Source of the DNA: Euborellia annulipes
Taxonomy: Eukaryota > Arthropoda > Insecta > Dermaptera > Anisolabididae
Assembly: GCA_023213315.1 (NCBI GenBank)
Contig: JAKCPI010001666.1
Span: forward strand, 36,001 to 100,000
Direction: 5' to 3'
DNA: 64,000 nucleotides
The notes beneath the pieces are model-generated. The model was not told the DNA's origin. It made no database searches and worked only from the letters and a program-made list of their open reading frames with translations. A program made the translations under genes and the position numbers. Shown one piece after another: positions 11,695-22,358 of this stretch (position 1 is the stretch's first letter; the number at the start of each line of letters is the position of its first letter).

Positions 11695-12073
11695 CCCCTT
11701 ATATCTTTTTTCGGGTACATGAAGTAATATCTAATTATATAAATCTCCGTTTCGCGGCTTACCTACGCGATGTATATAATATCTTAAATATTATATATAA
11801 TTTCTTATTTATAAATTTCCAGGATCAGGGAAACATTTGATCAAGTAACAAAAATAAATATACCAGTATGTGCGTCTCAGAAGTAGAACCCGGGATCTCT
11901 AGTCAATTCGATCCAGATAACGAATCAAGTATTACGCAGGCTGATTTATTCCCCGCTCACAGTTTAAAAATGCTGGCAAAAGAAACTGATTAAATTCCGT
12001 CCCTCTACTTGGCAGGAAAAATAAGTAAATGGGATACCCCTCCATCCGCCTAGGCTGCTTCCCAATCTCCTAT

Positions 12074-12732
12074 GGCTGGTTACACACACCGATTTTGGAC
12101 GGCCGGTATAAAATCGGCCGATATTTTATCGGTAGCAGGTGCTTGCACACTCACCGGATTTTTACCGGTCAAACAATCAGTTGCCACGAGGTGACACGAG
12201 GTTTTTTTTTTTTAAACATCACACTTTTTTCCCATTCACGCTCACACTCCACTCACACAGTCTTTTCGGCAACTCAGGCCATTTAAGACTTTAGACTATA
12301 ACCGTTGTAATTAATATAAATATTGTGGGGTCAGGCATTTCTATTTAAGCCTTCTGGTATCCAAATGGCTTAAATAAAATCATCCGGACTGCCTGGGTCC
12401 GAACCCGCTAAATCAGCCATTGCAATTAACACGCACTATCAAAACTAATAACAAGTTAAAACGTGGTAACTACAATTTCACTGAGCAGTCGAGACTGGAA
12501 TGGTCGGTGAAAAATCGGTGTGTGTGCAAGCGGGTATTTAGTCATGTACGCCACTAATTCCCGGCACTGCCGGCGATACAGTGGCAGTGGCCGGCTGCTG
12601 ACCGGTATTTTACCGGCGACGATCACCGGTCGGCGTGTGTGCAACGTCCCGTTCCCACATGTGGTTCACTATTGGAATTTGGACGACCGGCATAAAATCG
12701 GCCGTCCAAAATCGGTGTGTGTGCAACCAGCC
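12074..12732. mobile_element. TIR element split by a SINE
   Basis: GGCTGGTTACACACACCGAT at the left mirrors ATCGGTGTGTGTGCAACCAG-CC at the right, and the arms go on through GGACGGCCGGTATAAAATCG. TAT flanks both ends, a possible 3-base duplication. A SINE II copy (12202-12412) accounts for a third of the length. Superfamily not assigned. Confidence 0.7.
12202..12412 (-). mobile_element. SINE II, 5' truncated
   Basis: The T run, GTGTG-type tail, CCAAATGGCTTAAATAAAAT and GGGTCCGAACCCGC are in order on the plus strand; the A box is missing. It is inserted in the TIR element 12074-12732. Confidence 0.75.
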
Positions 12733-12846
12733 TATCTTTCCCTTGAAGTACAAGAGTAAAGTGAGATTCAAACAATTTTGAGGACAAAATGAAAATATAC
12801 ATTTTAAAGAGAAATTTAAAAATAATTTACTTATGAAATTTGATTT

Positions 12847-13012
12847 GCCCTTGGGCTATAGCTCAGTGATAGAGTTTCTTCCTCTTGTGCTAGGGGTCAA
12901 GGGTTCGCATCCAGTCTCATGCGACAAAAACTTATTTCAATTTAATTGACTACCAATCCAATTGAAATAAATAGAGACGGGGGTCTAAATGACCTTCAAT
13001 GCCGAAAAAGAC
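12847..13012 (+). mobile_element. SINE I, near full length
   Basis: The tRNA-like head has TAGCTCAGTGATAGAG (A box) and GGTTCGCATCC (B box). The tail reads ACTACCAATCCAATTGAAAT and ends AATGCCGAAAAAGAC. Confidence 0.75.
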
Positions 13013-13574
13013 AACTGGCGTTTCGACTTCGGTCAAAGCCATCCTCGGAGCTGTTATCAAGGGCGGATTCAGAGGTGTTTCTCGGGGGGGGGGGGTAATC
13101 TGGTGTGTGTGGTCGCACAACACACATTTTTTTCTTAATTTCGGTAATTTAAAGGCGCATTCTGTACTTGTTTGCCAGAATATAAATACAAATCAAATTT
13201 TTAAGTATTAATTTTTAAATTTTTAGATTAAAAATAAATTTTTTTATCGAAAAAAAATGTATTTTTGTCAAATCTCAGGGGGGTAATTACCCCCTTTACC
13301 CCCCCCTTGTATCCGCCCTTGGCTGTTATTGGTCATTATGTACATATATTTTGAATTGTATTTGGTATCAATTTAGGATATAACAAGAGGGAAAAAAATT
13401 CTTCAGTTAATATATTGTATTGGTGTTAGAAGAAGAAAAAAGTTTTTCTCGAACTGAAGACTTTTTTTCCTGATGTTATATCCTAAATTGATACCAAATA
13501 CAATTCAAAATATATGTACATAATGACCAATAACAACTCCGAGGATGGCTTTGACCAAAGCCGAAACGTCATCT
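13010..13574. repeat. Palindromic foldback repeat interrupted by a hAT-like element
   Basis: GCGTTTCGACTTCGGTCAAA at the left mirrors TTTGACCAAAGCCGAAACGT at the right. After removal of 13058-13321 and one duplication the arms run on to about 13395 and 13460. Confidence 0.7.
13058..13321. mobile_element. hAT-like miniature element
   Basis: The ends are CAAGGGCGGATTCAGAG and TTGTATCCGCCCTTG. GCTGTTAT is duplicated perfectly at 13050-13057 and 13322-13329. It sits inside one arm of a palindromic repeat whose other arm shows the uninterrupted site. A related piece lies at 32655-32775. Confidence 0.85.
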
Positions 13575-14027
13575 GTTAAAATATATTTTTAAAGAAAAAA
13601 TTTTGGCTGCGTTTTCTTCTAATTTTCATTCCTGATACAAATTCCACCAGCCATAAAATACCCTATACTAATACTAGTACTCTTCTCAGAGGACTCAAAA
13701 AAATTTATAACTAATCTATCAAAATCTCTAATTTTTGATGCAGAATGCAATATTTTCTCTCTACATAATAACATATATAGGCAAGAGAAAGTAAAAATTA
13801 ACTTGAAATTATTGCTTTGATTGGACATGTTGGTTTCTTAACAGATCCAACAGAAAAAAATCGAATAATTAATAAGCAAATAGTAAAATTCTTGTTCTAC
13901 TACTATCTTGGCCTTATCCCTATGTGGGGTCGGCAAAATTAATTTATAAATAAAGAAGAGAAAGAGAGAAAAGCAAGCCGACCCGTCGTCTCACGCCCTG
14001 ACGCTTGATATGGAAAAGGGGAAAAAA

Positions 14028-14064
14028 AAGGCTGGCATAAAGGAAAGGAAGAAATGCCAGCCTT
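14028..14064. other. Perfect 11-base hairpin
   Basis: AAGGCTGGCAT pairs with ATGCCAGCCTT across a purine loop of 15 bases. The wider stretch 13899-14125 is GC-richer than its surroundings and begins CTTGGCCTTATCCCTATGTG; its nature is unknown. Confidence 0.5.
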
Positions 14065-14300
14065 GGCTCTGGTAACTCGTGAACGCCATCCACGTACTCA
14101 CTAGAAGTGAGCCCCTGAGTGGGATAAAATTCTTGTTATAAATACTCTCTCAGGATAAATCTCAAAATGGCAAAGAAGAATGAAATACTTCTATCATATT
14201 TTTAATAGTGAAACCCGTTGAATTTGTTATCGAATTATATATCAATATATTTATAATTTAAAAACGAATATTAATTGTAAAATCTTTGAGATTTACTCAC

Positions 14301-14424
14301 CAAAAGAACGAGTTCTGGAATTAAAACTGGCTAGGGTGAATCGGAGCTGCTCACGGTGTAGCCTCTCTCGACTTACTAAACGAATGCATAAAGGATCTCG
14401 AGGTTTGTAGCCGTTCTCAACCTG
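14301..14424 (-). CDS. Putative internal exon B
   Basis: On the minus strand, acceptor TTGTTACAG (with a second CAG three bases further in) and donor GTGAGT enclose 124 bases that are open in one frame only, phase 0 in and phase 1 out. The peptide begins QVENGYKPRDPLCIRLVSRE and ends SFNSRTRSFG. GC content is about 48 percent in AT-rich flanks. The exon resembles the candidate at 10114-10228 over its whole length, including the splice sites. Joined to the candidate at 16050-16148 upstream and 10114-10228 downstream, the frame stays open. Family unknown. Confidence 0.4.
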
Positions 14425-14806
14425 CTGTAACAAGTTTAAAAGCATGTAGAAAAATATATCTATATATATTCGTCCGTGTGAGATATGTATGTGTGTGTGT
14501 GTGAGCCCAAAGGGATTATAATATCATTTCCCGATTAGAGTAAATGTAGTATTTAAAAATATTAGCTTATTCATTATCCGAAGGTAGAGAGTTAGGAATT
14601 TTAATTTATTTCTTTTTTCTCTATGAAATAAAAATAAATAGGCAACAAAACTTAAATATTCCCCCACTCTCACCCCTATCAACCCATTAAACATTTTTGA
14701 ATAGATCTATGTAATTTGGATTAGTCTTATTTTCAAAACAAATTCTTTTTTTAATTTTATTTATAATACTAGTCGCATAACCCTCCTTCGGCGGTTTCCG
14801 CTAGAC

Positions 14807-15024
14807 CAGGGATGGCGAACCAATGGCATGAGACACAATATTTTGGACACGCTACCGATTAAGGCGGTTTGCATTTTAGTTCAAAATAATAAATAAAGTT
14901 TATTAATGAAGTATTACGAACGAACGCGAATGAGCCCAATAATCACTAGGTCAAAATTATTTGATGATATGGCTTTATTAAACATTTCTTTAGAAAAAAA
15001 GGGACGTTGATCCATAAACCCCTG
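14807..15024. mobile_element. hAT-like miniature element
   Basis: The left end CAGGGATGGCGAACC is typical of hAT elements; the right end is AAACCCCTG. The flanking 8 bases are CGCTAGAC and CTCTAGAC (one mismatch). Confidence 0.55.
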
Positions 15025-15964
15025 CTCTAGACCTCCTCAGCTGGCTTGGACCCGCCTGTGGCGGATCCTCGCCTTTCCTTAATCACACGCGGTAATTTTT
15101 CAGACAACTCGTTTCAGACAATTAATAGATCGCAAGGAGAATTAATATATATTAAATAATGTACTGGTATATAGAAATTTTTTATAAAGATTGAGATTCC
15201 CTGGTCAAAGAAATAGATATTAATATTCTCTGTGCATGAATGTGTCTAAAAATGATATTTAACATTTGAGAAATCTGAAGAAAGCACAATTAATACCGAA
15301 ATGCTATGATTAAAAAAGAGGAATAAACGAACTGAATTGCAAGCTGCTGAATATTAATTACATTATTAGGTAATATTATTATTTTTTTCAGACGCGCTAC
15401 CAACTACCAACCCGAGGGCATATTATTTCTTTAATTGTTATTTAAACATTGAGCATATCTATATTTATGTCAACAGCTATGAACTTGTACATTGTATGTA
15501 GGATTAAAAATATAAAAGTTTCAAAATATTCCAATCAGATTAATCAGAAATGAATCGAATATTTTGAAAAAATCCTATTCTTTCTTTAGTCTAAGTAACT
15601 AAACTATTAACTAATATTCTTTGGTTTTTTACAAAGAAATATGCAATTATCGTGAGAGGGTCAAATGATCCAACACATCCGATTCATTTAGAGAAGTGGT
15701 GATAGCACGATATATATTATATTAACATTTTAATAGTATACGATTATACGATTGGTAAAATATTAATATAATTTGTAGAGAAATTGAGAATTAATTTAGA
15801 GAGTGAAAGACAAGAGAAGCTTAAACGATGGCATGCAAACATAATAGGTTCGACACTCATATTGAGAAATTTTTAAATTTTAATATTAATTAGAAATATA
15901 TAATCACTAATGAGAATAATAAAACAATAATTATCAATTTAGAATTGAAATACCTAGCTAAAAT

Positions 15965-16190
15965 TGATGAGAAAGACGGAGCGAGAGATAGAGCCAACTG
16001 ACTGCCATCATGGCTGCCCAGGAAATAAAGTAGGCGTCGGTTTTCTTACGAAGGGCGACGTGGAGTCTTTCCTAATCGAGGGTTCCTCCCCTACTGACCT
16101 GGCCAGTAGCCGAATCCTCCCTTTAGAGCAGGCGATTTGTGGCGCCATTAGTCCACCCCTCTGATTGGCTAAATAGCAAGGGGGAGGGGA
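15965..16190. promoter_or_regulatory. CpG-rich patch, possible promoter
   Basis: About ten CG dinucleotides fall in 200 bases where the flanks have almost none. The patch includes GATTGGCT (CCAAT box in reverse) and CCATCATGGCTGCC. A minus-strand first exon (16050-16148) would start in it. Confidence 0.35.
16050..16148 (-). CDS. Putative first coding exon in a CpG-rich patch
   Basis: On the minus strand an ATG at 16146-16148 opens 33 codons (MAPQIACSKGRIRLLARSVG...) ending exactly at a donor GTAAGA in phase 0. The patch at about 15965-16170 is much richer in GC and CpG than its surroundings, and an inverted CCAAT box (GATTGGCT on the plus strand) lies just upstream near 16162-16169, as in a promoter. 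The next minus-strand exon candidate (14301-14424) begins in phase 0. The peptide is not recognised. The initiation context is only moderate, so this may be leader rather than coding sequence. Confidence 0.3.
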
Positions 16191-16382
16191 GAAATGGGGT
16201 GCTGAGAGGGGGTAAAGAAGCAAGAGAGGAGAAGAGATTGATAGTCAATTATGATAATTCATGAATAAAATGATACAAGGGATGGTCTTCTCAGATTCCA
16301 CTTATAGTTATAATTGGAAGCTGACACTCGTATTTCAATTTTACTTTCCAGCGCCCATTTGTAATATATAATATAAGGGAAA

Positions 16383-16480
16383 AAATATGGTGTGACTGGT
16401 CCCACAGGACACATCTTTTCTCTGACCTTCGGTAATCGAAAGTTGTGTACAGTGCTTGTCACATCAGATTCCTTGTGTCG
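16383..16480 (-). repeat. Solitary R1 hairpin module
   Basis: An imperfect copy of the terminal hairpin (ATGGTGTGACTGG...CACATCAGAT) stands alone between unrelated sequence. Confidence 0.55.
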
Positions 16481-16589
16481 ACTTATAGTCATATTTAATT
16501 TTTTTTTCTTCCATTTTCAGTATTTTAATGAAATTATCCAGGTCTGCTGACACTTCTTATTTATTACCGCTGTTTTACAAAATATTTAG

Positions 16590-16765
16590 TTTTTTTTTTT
16601 TTTTTAACACTCACACACACATTCACACAGTCTTTTCGACAACTCAGGCCATTTTAAAACTTTGACGATAACCGTTATAAATTAATATACATATTGGGGG
16701 TGCAGGCATTCTTATTTAAGCCATTTGGTATCCAAATGGCTTAAATAAAATCATCGGACTGCCTG
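16590..16765 (-). mobile_element. SINE II, body and tail
   Basis: A T run, ACACACATTCACACAGTCTT, and CCATTTGGTATCCAAATGGC are present; the head is replaced after GGACTGCCTG by other sequence. Confidence 0.7.
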
Positions 16766-16769
16766 TGGC

Positions 16770-19077
16770 AGTGGCGAAGGTGGCAAGGGGGTACACCAAG
16801 CTTGAGGGCAAACTATTTATTTAATAGTTCAGAGGAAAAGAACAAGTTGATTTAATTTAAAATTTTGTTTTTTGTATTCACTGCTTGAATTTATTGATTT
16901 TTTTTTGCAGTTTTGGGATTCTTATGACTTAAAAAAAAACTTTCTAAATTCACTCATTAAAGGGATGGTTTGCTTTTTTCCGTGATTCCGCGCCTGGCTA
17001 TTATTTAATATATTACAAAATGATGAATGATGAATCGAACGCAATGAGTAATAGTGAGAGAGGAGGTCAATAGTGAGAAAGCATAAATTTATTTCGGTCG
17101 GCATCAGTAATGAAAATTTTAAACAGAGGAGAGAAATAATGATGGTAATGGTAACTTGTAATCGCCATATTCGTCATCCGAGTGAATTAATGTATGAAGA
17201 CGTGTAATGAAGAGTTGATAAAATTGAAATCTTCTTTGAATTGAGAATATTTACAGAAAGAAAGGAAGAAAAGGACAGGAGATATGATCAATTCTTGTTG
17301 AACTATAAAACCAACGAACCATGATTTAAATTGAAATAAACATTTCCTATACTTTTGTTTTTATCCAATAGTATATTATTATAAAATATTACTTCTATAA
17401 TGTTTGGAAGGGGAGTGCAGAGGCGCTTTATATGCTTCTTTGATTACAAATATTTTTTCTTTAATATTTAATAATCGATATATCCCCGAGTACCGCAGTC
17501 ACAGTAAAGGACTTTGTTCATGATTTTATAATAATTGAATTATTTCTTGTATAACCTCTTCTCCTTTCAGAAAGCAAGATGCTAGAGATATGTTCATGCT
17601 GAGCGATGAAATTTATTTAAAATAATTTGGTAATATCTTCTTATATTCTCTTCATATATATATTTATACATAGACGTAGCCAGAATTTTTTGATTGGAGG
17701 GGGGGGGGAGATTAAAGAAAAAGAAAGAGGAGAGTGAAGAGGGTCCGCCGCAGGCGGTTCAGAGCCAGCTGGAGGAGGGCCCGGAAGCGAAGCCCTAGGC
17801 GCTGAAGGCGGGTGACGCGGCTAGTATTAAATATTGCCATAAATATGAAAAGTTATAGAAGATAGTGGATGTTACAGGTGCGCCTTCCAATTCCTTCTTA
17901 AATAAATATGAACTGTTTTGGCATTCAAATTATTATAAATAGGCCTACAAAATTTCAAATTTAAATCTTTAGGGATTTATGAAGAGTTTGTGTTCATAAT
18001 TAAAAAATATTTTGTTTTTAAACTTTTTAATTTATAAAAGGATTATGGATTAAGTGATATTTATCTAAAAAAACTAAAAAAAAAAAAAAAAAAAAAAATG
18101 TTGAGCTCTAATTTTTATATTGTTATTTCATTAATCTCCTTTTGTAAAAAAAAAATATGTAATGATATGTATAATACACACTAGAGAAGTGGAACTTGTA
18201 AGCAAATTCACCTACACCATAGGAACAAAATTAGGATATTGATGAGGTGTGTTCAAATAATTAATATCTATTGAATTTTCACTTTCTCTTATTTGATTAT
18301 TAACTATTTTCGAGGTGTAAATGTGTCGAGTCTAGAGATGTCCACAGCCACCCTTTTCTTCTGCGCTGGATGATATAATTTTGAAGGATTCATCTTGAAG
18401 AGCTTCTCCGCTGTGAAGTTTAACTAGCTCGTGTGGAATAAAAAGTATGCAGCGTTTCGTAACGTTGTGAGAAGTATGAATAGAACTTGTTTTATCGAAA
18501 GAAAGGAAATTCCATTTCAAAAATATCTTATTGAGTAAGTAAAAATAATAGCAACTATTGTATAATTTCTGTTGAGTTTGATGGCTGTAAATATTCAATT
18601 AGAAGATTTGTATATTTCATTTATTAAAGCCCACTAGTTTAACATTTCGGTCTTGATTAAGACCATCTTCAGAGCTTGTCGTACGTACATACTTATGTCT
18701 ATTTGAGCAACATTCTGTTGGATTTTTAAGAATTATTATATAAATTGAAAGAGGATCTTTTAAAGATTACAGAAAAAATTATTTTCAAACCAAAATTCCT
18801 TTTTGAATTATTAATTGTGGAAGTTACAATTTCTCAAATTGTTAATTTAAGTCTATGAAATAGACCCTTCAGGTTCACATAATTAAATAAAATTCAAAAA
18901 GGAAAAAAGATAAAGATTACAGAAATACAAAAGCGAAAGTCGACGGAACGAAGTCAAGTATTTTTTTTAACCTCCCCTTTTGAAAATTTGGGAACTCGAG
19001 TATTTTTTTTTTTAACTCTCCATAACGTTTTCTATAAGATTGCGAAATTGCAATTCGAAATTTCAACGGGTAGTTTG
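16770..19077. other. Mostly unassigned AT-rich sequence
   Basis: It contains a GC-hairpin repeat (17740-17825) with a hAT-like end (CATAGACGTAGCCAG at 17671), and a hammerhead-like motif (18633-18690, minus). There is no supported gene. Confidence 0.45.
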
Positions 19078-19351
19078 CAGTGGCGTCGTTTTTAGCTGGG
19101 CCCCCCGCAACCTTCATTTCGGGCCCCATTATTAGGCCTTACGAAAAAATATTTTAAAATTCCGTATATTCCTGAACCCTGAGGGCCCCGGGCCCCTCAA
19201 AGAGAAGATATTCATATTTTTTAAACTACATTTTCCAGTTTTATCGGAGCCCGAGGAGATACAGTTTTTTAGCCAGGCCCGGCCCGTGGGCCCCCAAGGC
19301 CCGGAACCCCTTGCATGCGGGGTTTGCGGGGGTGTAGTTAAAACGCCACTG
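19078..19351. mobile_element. hAT-like miniature element
   Basis: The ends are CAGTGGCGTCGTTTTTA and TAGTTAAAACGCCACTG. The duplication is GTAGTTTG / GTAGTTGG. The unoccupied site exists in a related repeat at about 62590-62625. The inside is very GC-rich (GGGCCC blocks). Confidence 0.75.
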
Positions 19352-19394
19352 GTAGTTGGTCAAACAGAGTATAACAGACAGCCGGGTGGACAGA

Positions 19395-20600
19395 CGGACA
19401 CTCCGCTATTAGGCCTATGTATTAATATATAATTTTTCCTTTTCCTTTTCTATCATAATTATTGAAATCGATATGGTGATTGTACTTTTTGAATGAAACT
19501 AATTCGGAAATCCGTCAATTCCCATAGACGTAGCTGTTTTCTGATATAAACGATTCACATTCTATTCTTTACATTGTAATTATTAAAGTATAATTAACCG
19601 CCTTATTATTTTTAAATAAGGAATAATCAAATAAATTACTATTTTTTCGCTTTTTACTTTTATAAATTTGCGGTCAATGAACGTTTTAATTAATCATTAA
19701 CAACACAGTGTTATATATAATAGTAATATTTTGATTAATCTTGAAAGAACTTTCACGCATATGGCACAAAAATGAATGGAATGAATATAATCATAAAAAT
19801 GTTTTTTTTTTTTTTATCTTTTTATGAAATCGTCAGAGAGATAATGGCTATTTAGTTGAAAACGGAACAAGCAGTCCTGAGGCGAGTTAAACGAAAGTAA
19901 AAGGTGATCTTGTTTCATTGAGCTGCTTTCTCAGAAGTGAAGAGGAGCAGCAGGAGACGACAGCTTTCCGTCTTTAGGAGAAAGTCCGACCCCTAAAAAT
20001 TCTCCTAAGTTATTGATCCTTTCTCCCCGGGGACTTCAATTCACTCACGGTCGTCCCATCCATCTATCCCGTCCTGTTCCTTTCACTGTCTTGGTCAATG
20101 TCGCCGTTGCCACTCCTCGTTCTTCCATCCACCTCCAATCACGTAATATTTTTGTTTATCAATCGTTCGTTGCACTCATCAAATTTCCCCTTAATTTCAT
20201 ATTTTTTTTTAAATTTATGTTATATAAGTTTATTTACTAATAAATAAAATGATTAATTAATTTAAAGTGTAACTTTCGAAATATCGAGGTGAAATTTGAA
20301 AAATAATTTTTTTAATATTAGAATGATAGCAGTGAGCTAAAAAGACTTTCTTAATTATTGAAGATAAAAATATCGAATCTCTATGAAACCTTGAACTTCG
20401 GCAAGATATAATATTAGGAAATTATTCAAATTAATTAGTAGCCAAAATTGAATAAATTTTAGTCACTCAGTAATAGAAAGCGAATGCCTAAAAAAGACGA
20501 GACATCTGTGGCTATTATTTTACTTAATTAACTATGAATAAATTTAACCCCTCCGCGACCAAGAGGCTAGAGGTGTTGACAAATATCAATATTGATATCT
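19395..20600. other. No gene seen
   Basis: A somewhat GC-richer patch at 19880-20150 has promoter-like sequence (CCCCGGGGACTTC), but no exon could be supported near it. Confidence 0.45.
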
Positions 20601-20607
20601 TAAAGTC

Positions 20608-20830
20608 AGTGCCGGATTAAGCAAGATAGAGGCCCTTAGGCAGTCGAAAACTCGGGGCCCTGTTAGCTAATAATTTTACCAATAGGCCTATAATTTTATT
20701 ACACATCAGTTTAGAGCCTAAGCCCCCCCCCCCCCGAAATGTTCAAAATGTCCCCACGGGGCTCGAGGAAAAATTTATATACATTTTAAAAATTTGATTA
20801 GAGCCACTTGCCATGGTAAAAAGTGCACGC
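20608..20830. mobile_element. hAT-like fragment
   Basis: The left end CAGTGCCGGATTAAG and the inside match the piece at 9584-9843 in inverse orientation. The right end is unclear. Confidence 0.5.
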
Positions 20831-20935
20831 TATCTTTGTCAAAAGGCGCAAGTTTTGCTAGCATCCTCGGATGACCACTAACAGCTCCGAGGATGGCGCC
20901 TTTTTCTAACTTTCATTCCTGAAGAAAAATATTTT

Positions 20936-21436
20936 TCTCAAATCTTATTTTCACGCCCTAGGGTGGTGCCTAACCAGTGGGGATTAATGCAATTTTGTCG
21001 GGGGGGGCGGTTTTTTTTTTTATTTAAGGACTTTGTGGGCATCTATGCCATTTAGACCCCTTTCCTATTTATTTAAATTGATTGGTAACAAATTCAATTG
21101 AAATTAAAGCCCGGAAATCATAATTTCTTAGATTCTAGTTTTTATAACATTGTGAATTTCTTCTCGGGGGGGGGCGATCGCCCCCTCCCCCCTTTAATCC
21201 GCCCCTGTGCCTAACTTAAATATAAAATTTAACCTCCTAGCTCAATTCCTTCATGCTTTAAATTGAACCCAAACAGGCACACAGATAGACCATGTCGCGA
21301 AAACCACTTTTTTGGATTCAGGGGACCTCAGAACGTGTATATTCATCAAAATCTCAACATCGAATTTTTGACATGAATCCAATACTTTCTCTCTAAATAC
21401 ATGTATATTAACTTATACATATAGGTAAGAGAAAAA
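20936..21436 (-). repeat. R1 copy split by a hAT-like element
   Basis: The two pieces 20936-20974 and 21208-21436 join exactly at TGCCTAAC, which is duplicated around the insertion at 20975-21207. The copy ends in the AT-rich hairpin at 21385-21436. Confidence 0.75.
20975..21207. mobile_element. hAT-like miniature element inside R1
   Basis: The ends are CAGTGGGGATTAATGC and CTTTAATCCGCCCCTG. TGCCTAAC is duplicated perfectly, and other R1 copies show the single uninterrupted TGCCTAAC. A SINE I tail in reverse (21035-21110) is inside. Confidence 0.85.
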
Positions 21437-21699
21437 ATAAAAATTCAAATCCGAATTGAGATTAGTTTTATATACAAAATGATGCGGTAACTCACCCCAG
21501 TAAAATTCTAAGTGGACTAATCATATCTTACTTTTCTACCTAATGAAAAAAATCCCTACAAAATTCTGCAAGGGATTCGATGGGTTCCTAAGTTACTTAG
21601 TGTTATTATTGTCTGTTTATGAGAGTTCAAAATCTTCAAAAATTAATTCCGCCCCAGTATTAAGAAATTTTAGAATGACATTAAAATGTTTCTATCCTA

Positions 21700-21979
21700 A
21701 GGGAGCGTACAAGTATTACGTAACGCAATTTTTGAAGATTTTTGACCCCCTCCCCCATGTAACGCACCGTAACATTTTTCTGGAACTTCCCCCTAGACGT
21801 TATGTAGTGCTCAAGTGGCCATTTTTATCCAAAAGTCACAATTATGTGCGCAAAGTACCGGAAAGTCGCTAAAATACCAGTTACGTAACGCGTTGTTTAA
21901 CCCCCCCTTGTAACGCATAGTAACGTTGTACGAGACCCCCTCCCCCCAAATTGAGTTACGTAATACTTGTACGCTCCCT
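21700..21979. mobile_element. Foldback element with ATTACGTAAC ends
   Basis: AGGGAGCGTACAAGTATTAC is repeated in inverse at 21956-21979. Inside, GTAACGC-type words recur in both directions. The 109-codon frame across it is chance. Confidence 0.7.
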
Positions 21980-22178
21980 AATATACTATTTGCTAAATAT
22001 TGAATATAAATTTTAACTCAAACGGAATGCACTTATTAAAAGTATTAAAAAACATTAAAATCTTTGTGCATTATAGGAGATTGGGCATTAACCCCCCCCG
22101 GTTAATGCCCTCATACCTTCCCCCTCCCCCTTTAAGGAAATGAGAGCCTTCACCGCGAAATTACTCTCAAAATAGAAT

Positions 22179-22358
22179 TTGGATACCAAATGGCTTAAAT
22201 TGAAATGCCTGGACCCCCAATATGTATATTATTAATTAATTAACGGTTATCGTATAAAGTCTTAAATAGCCTGAGTTGTCGAAAAGACTGTGTGAATGTG
22301 TGTGTGTGAGTGTTGAGTGTGAATGAGAAAAAAGTGTGTGTTAAAAAAAAAAAGTTAA
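22179..22358 (+). mobile_element. SINE II, body and tail
   Basis: TTGGATACCAAATGGCTTAA, CCTGGACCCCCAATATG, the GTGTGAGTGT tail and an A run are in order. Confidence 0.7.

Larger units (their letters stand above)
11047..11812. repeat. Tandem array, about 331-base unit, with TIRs and a tRNA-like box pair
   Basis: ACCTACGCGATGTATATAAT recurs at 11099, 11429 and 11761. Each unit includes TACTTCATGTACCCGAAAAA and its inverse, so the array seems to come from duplication of a TIR element that carries a tRNA-like segment. Open frames in both directions here are chance. Confidence 0.85.

Noticed and set aside
21497..21580. Minus-strand exon candidate ending at donor GTGAGT near 21490
   Set aside because: All frames contain stops and there is no GC rise.
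21543..21872. 109-codon plus-strand frame
   Set aside because: It runs through the foldback element 21700-21979 and has no family motif; its open state follows from base composition.
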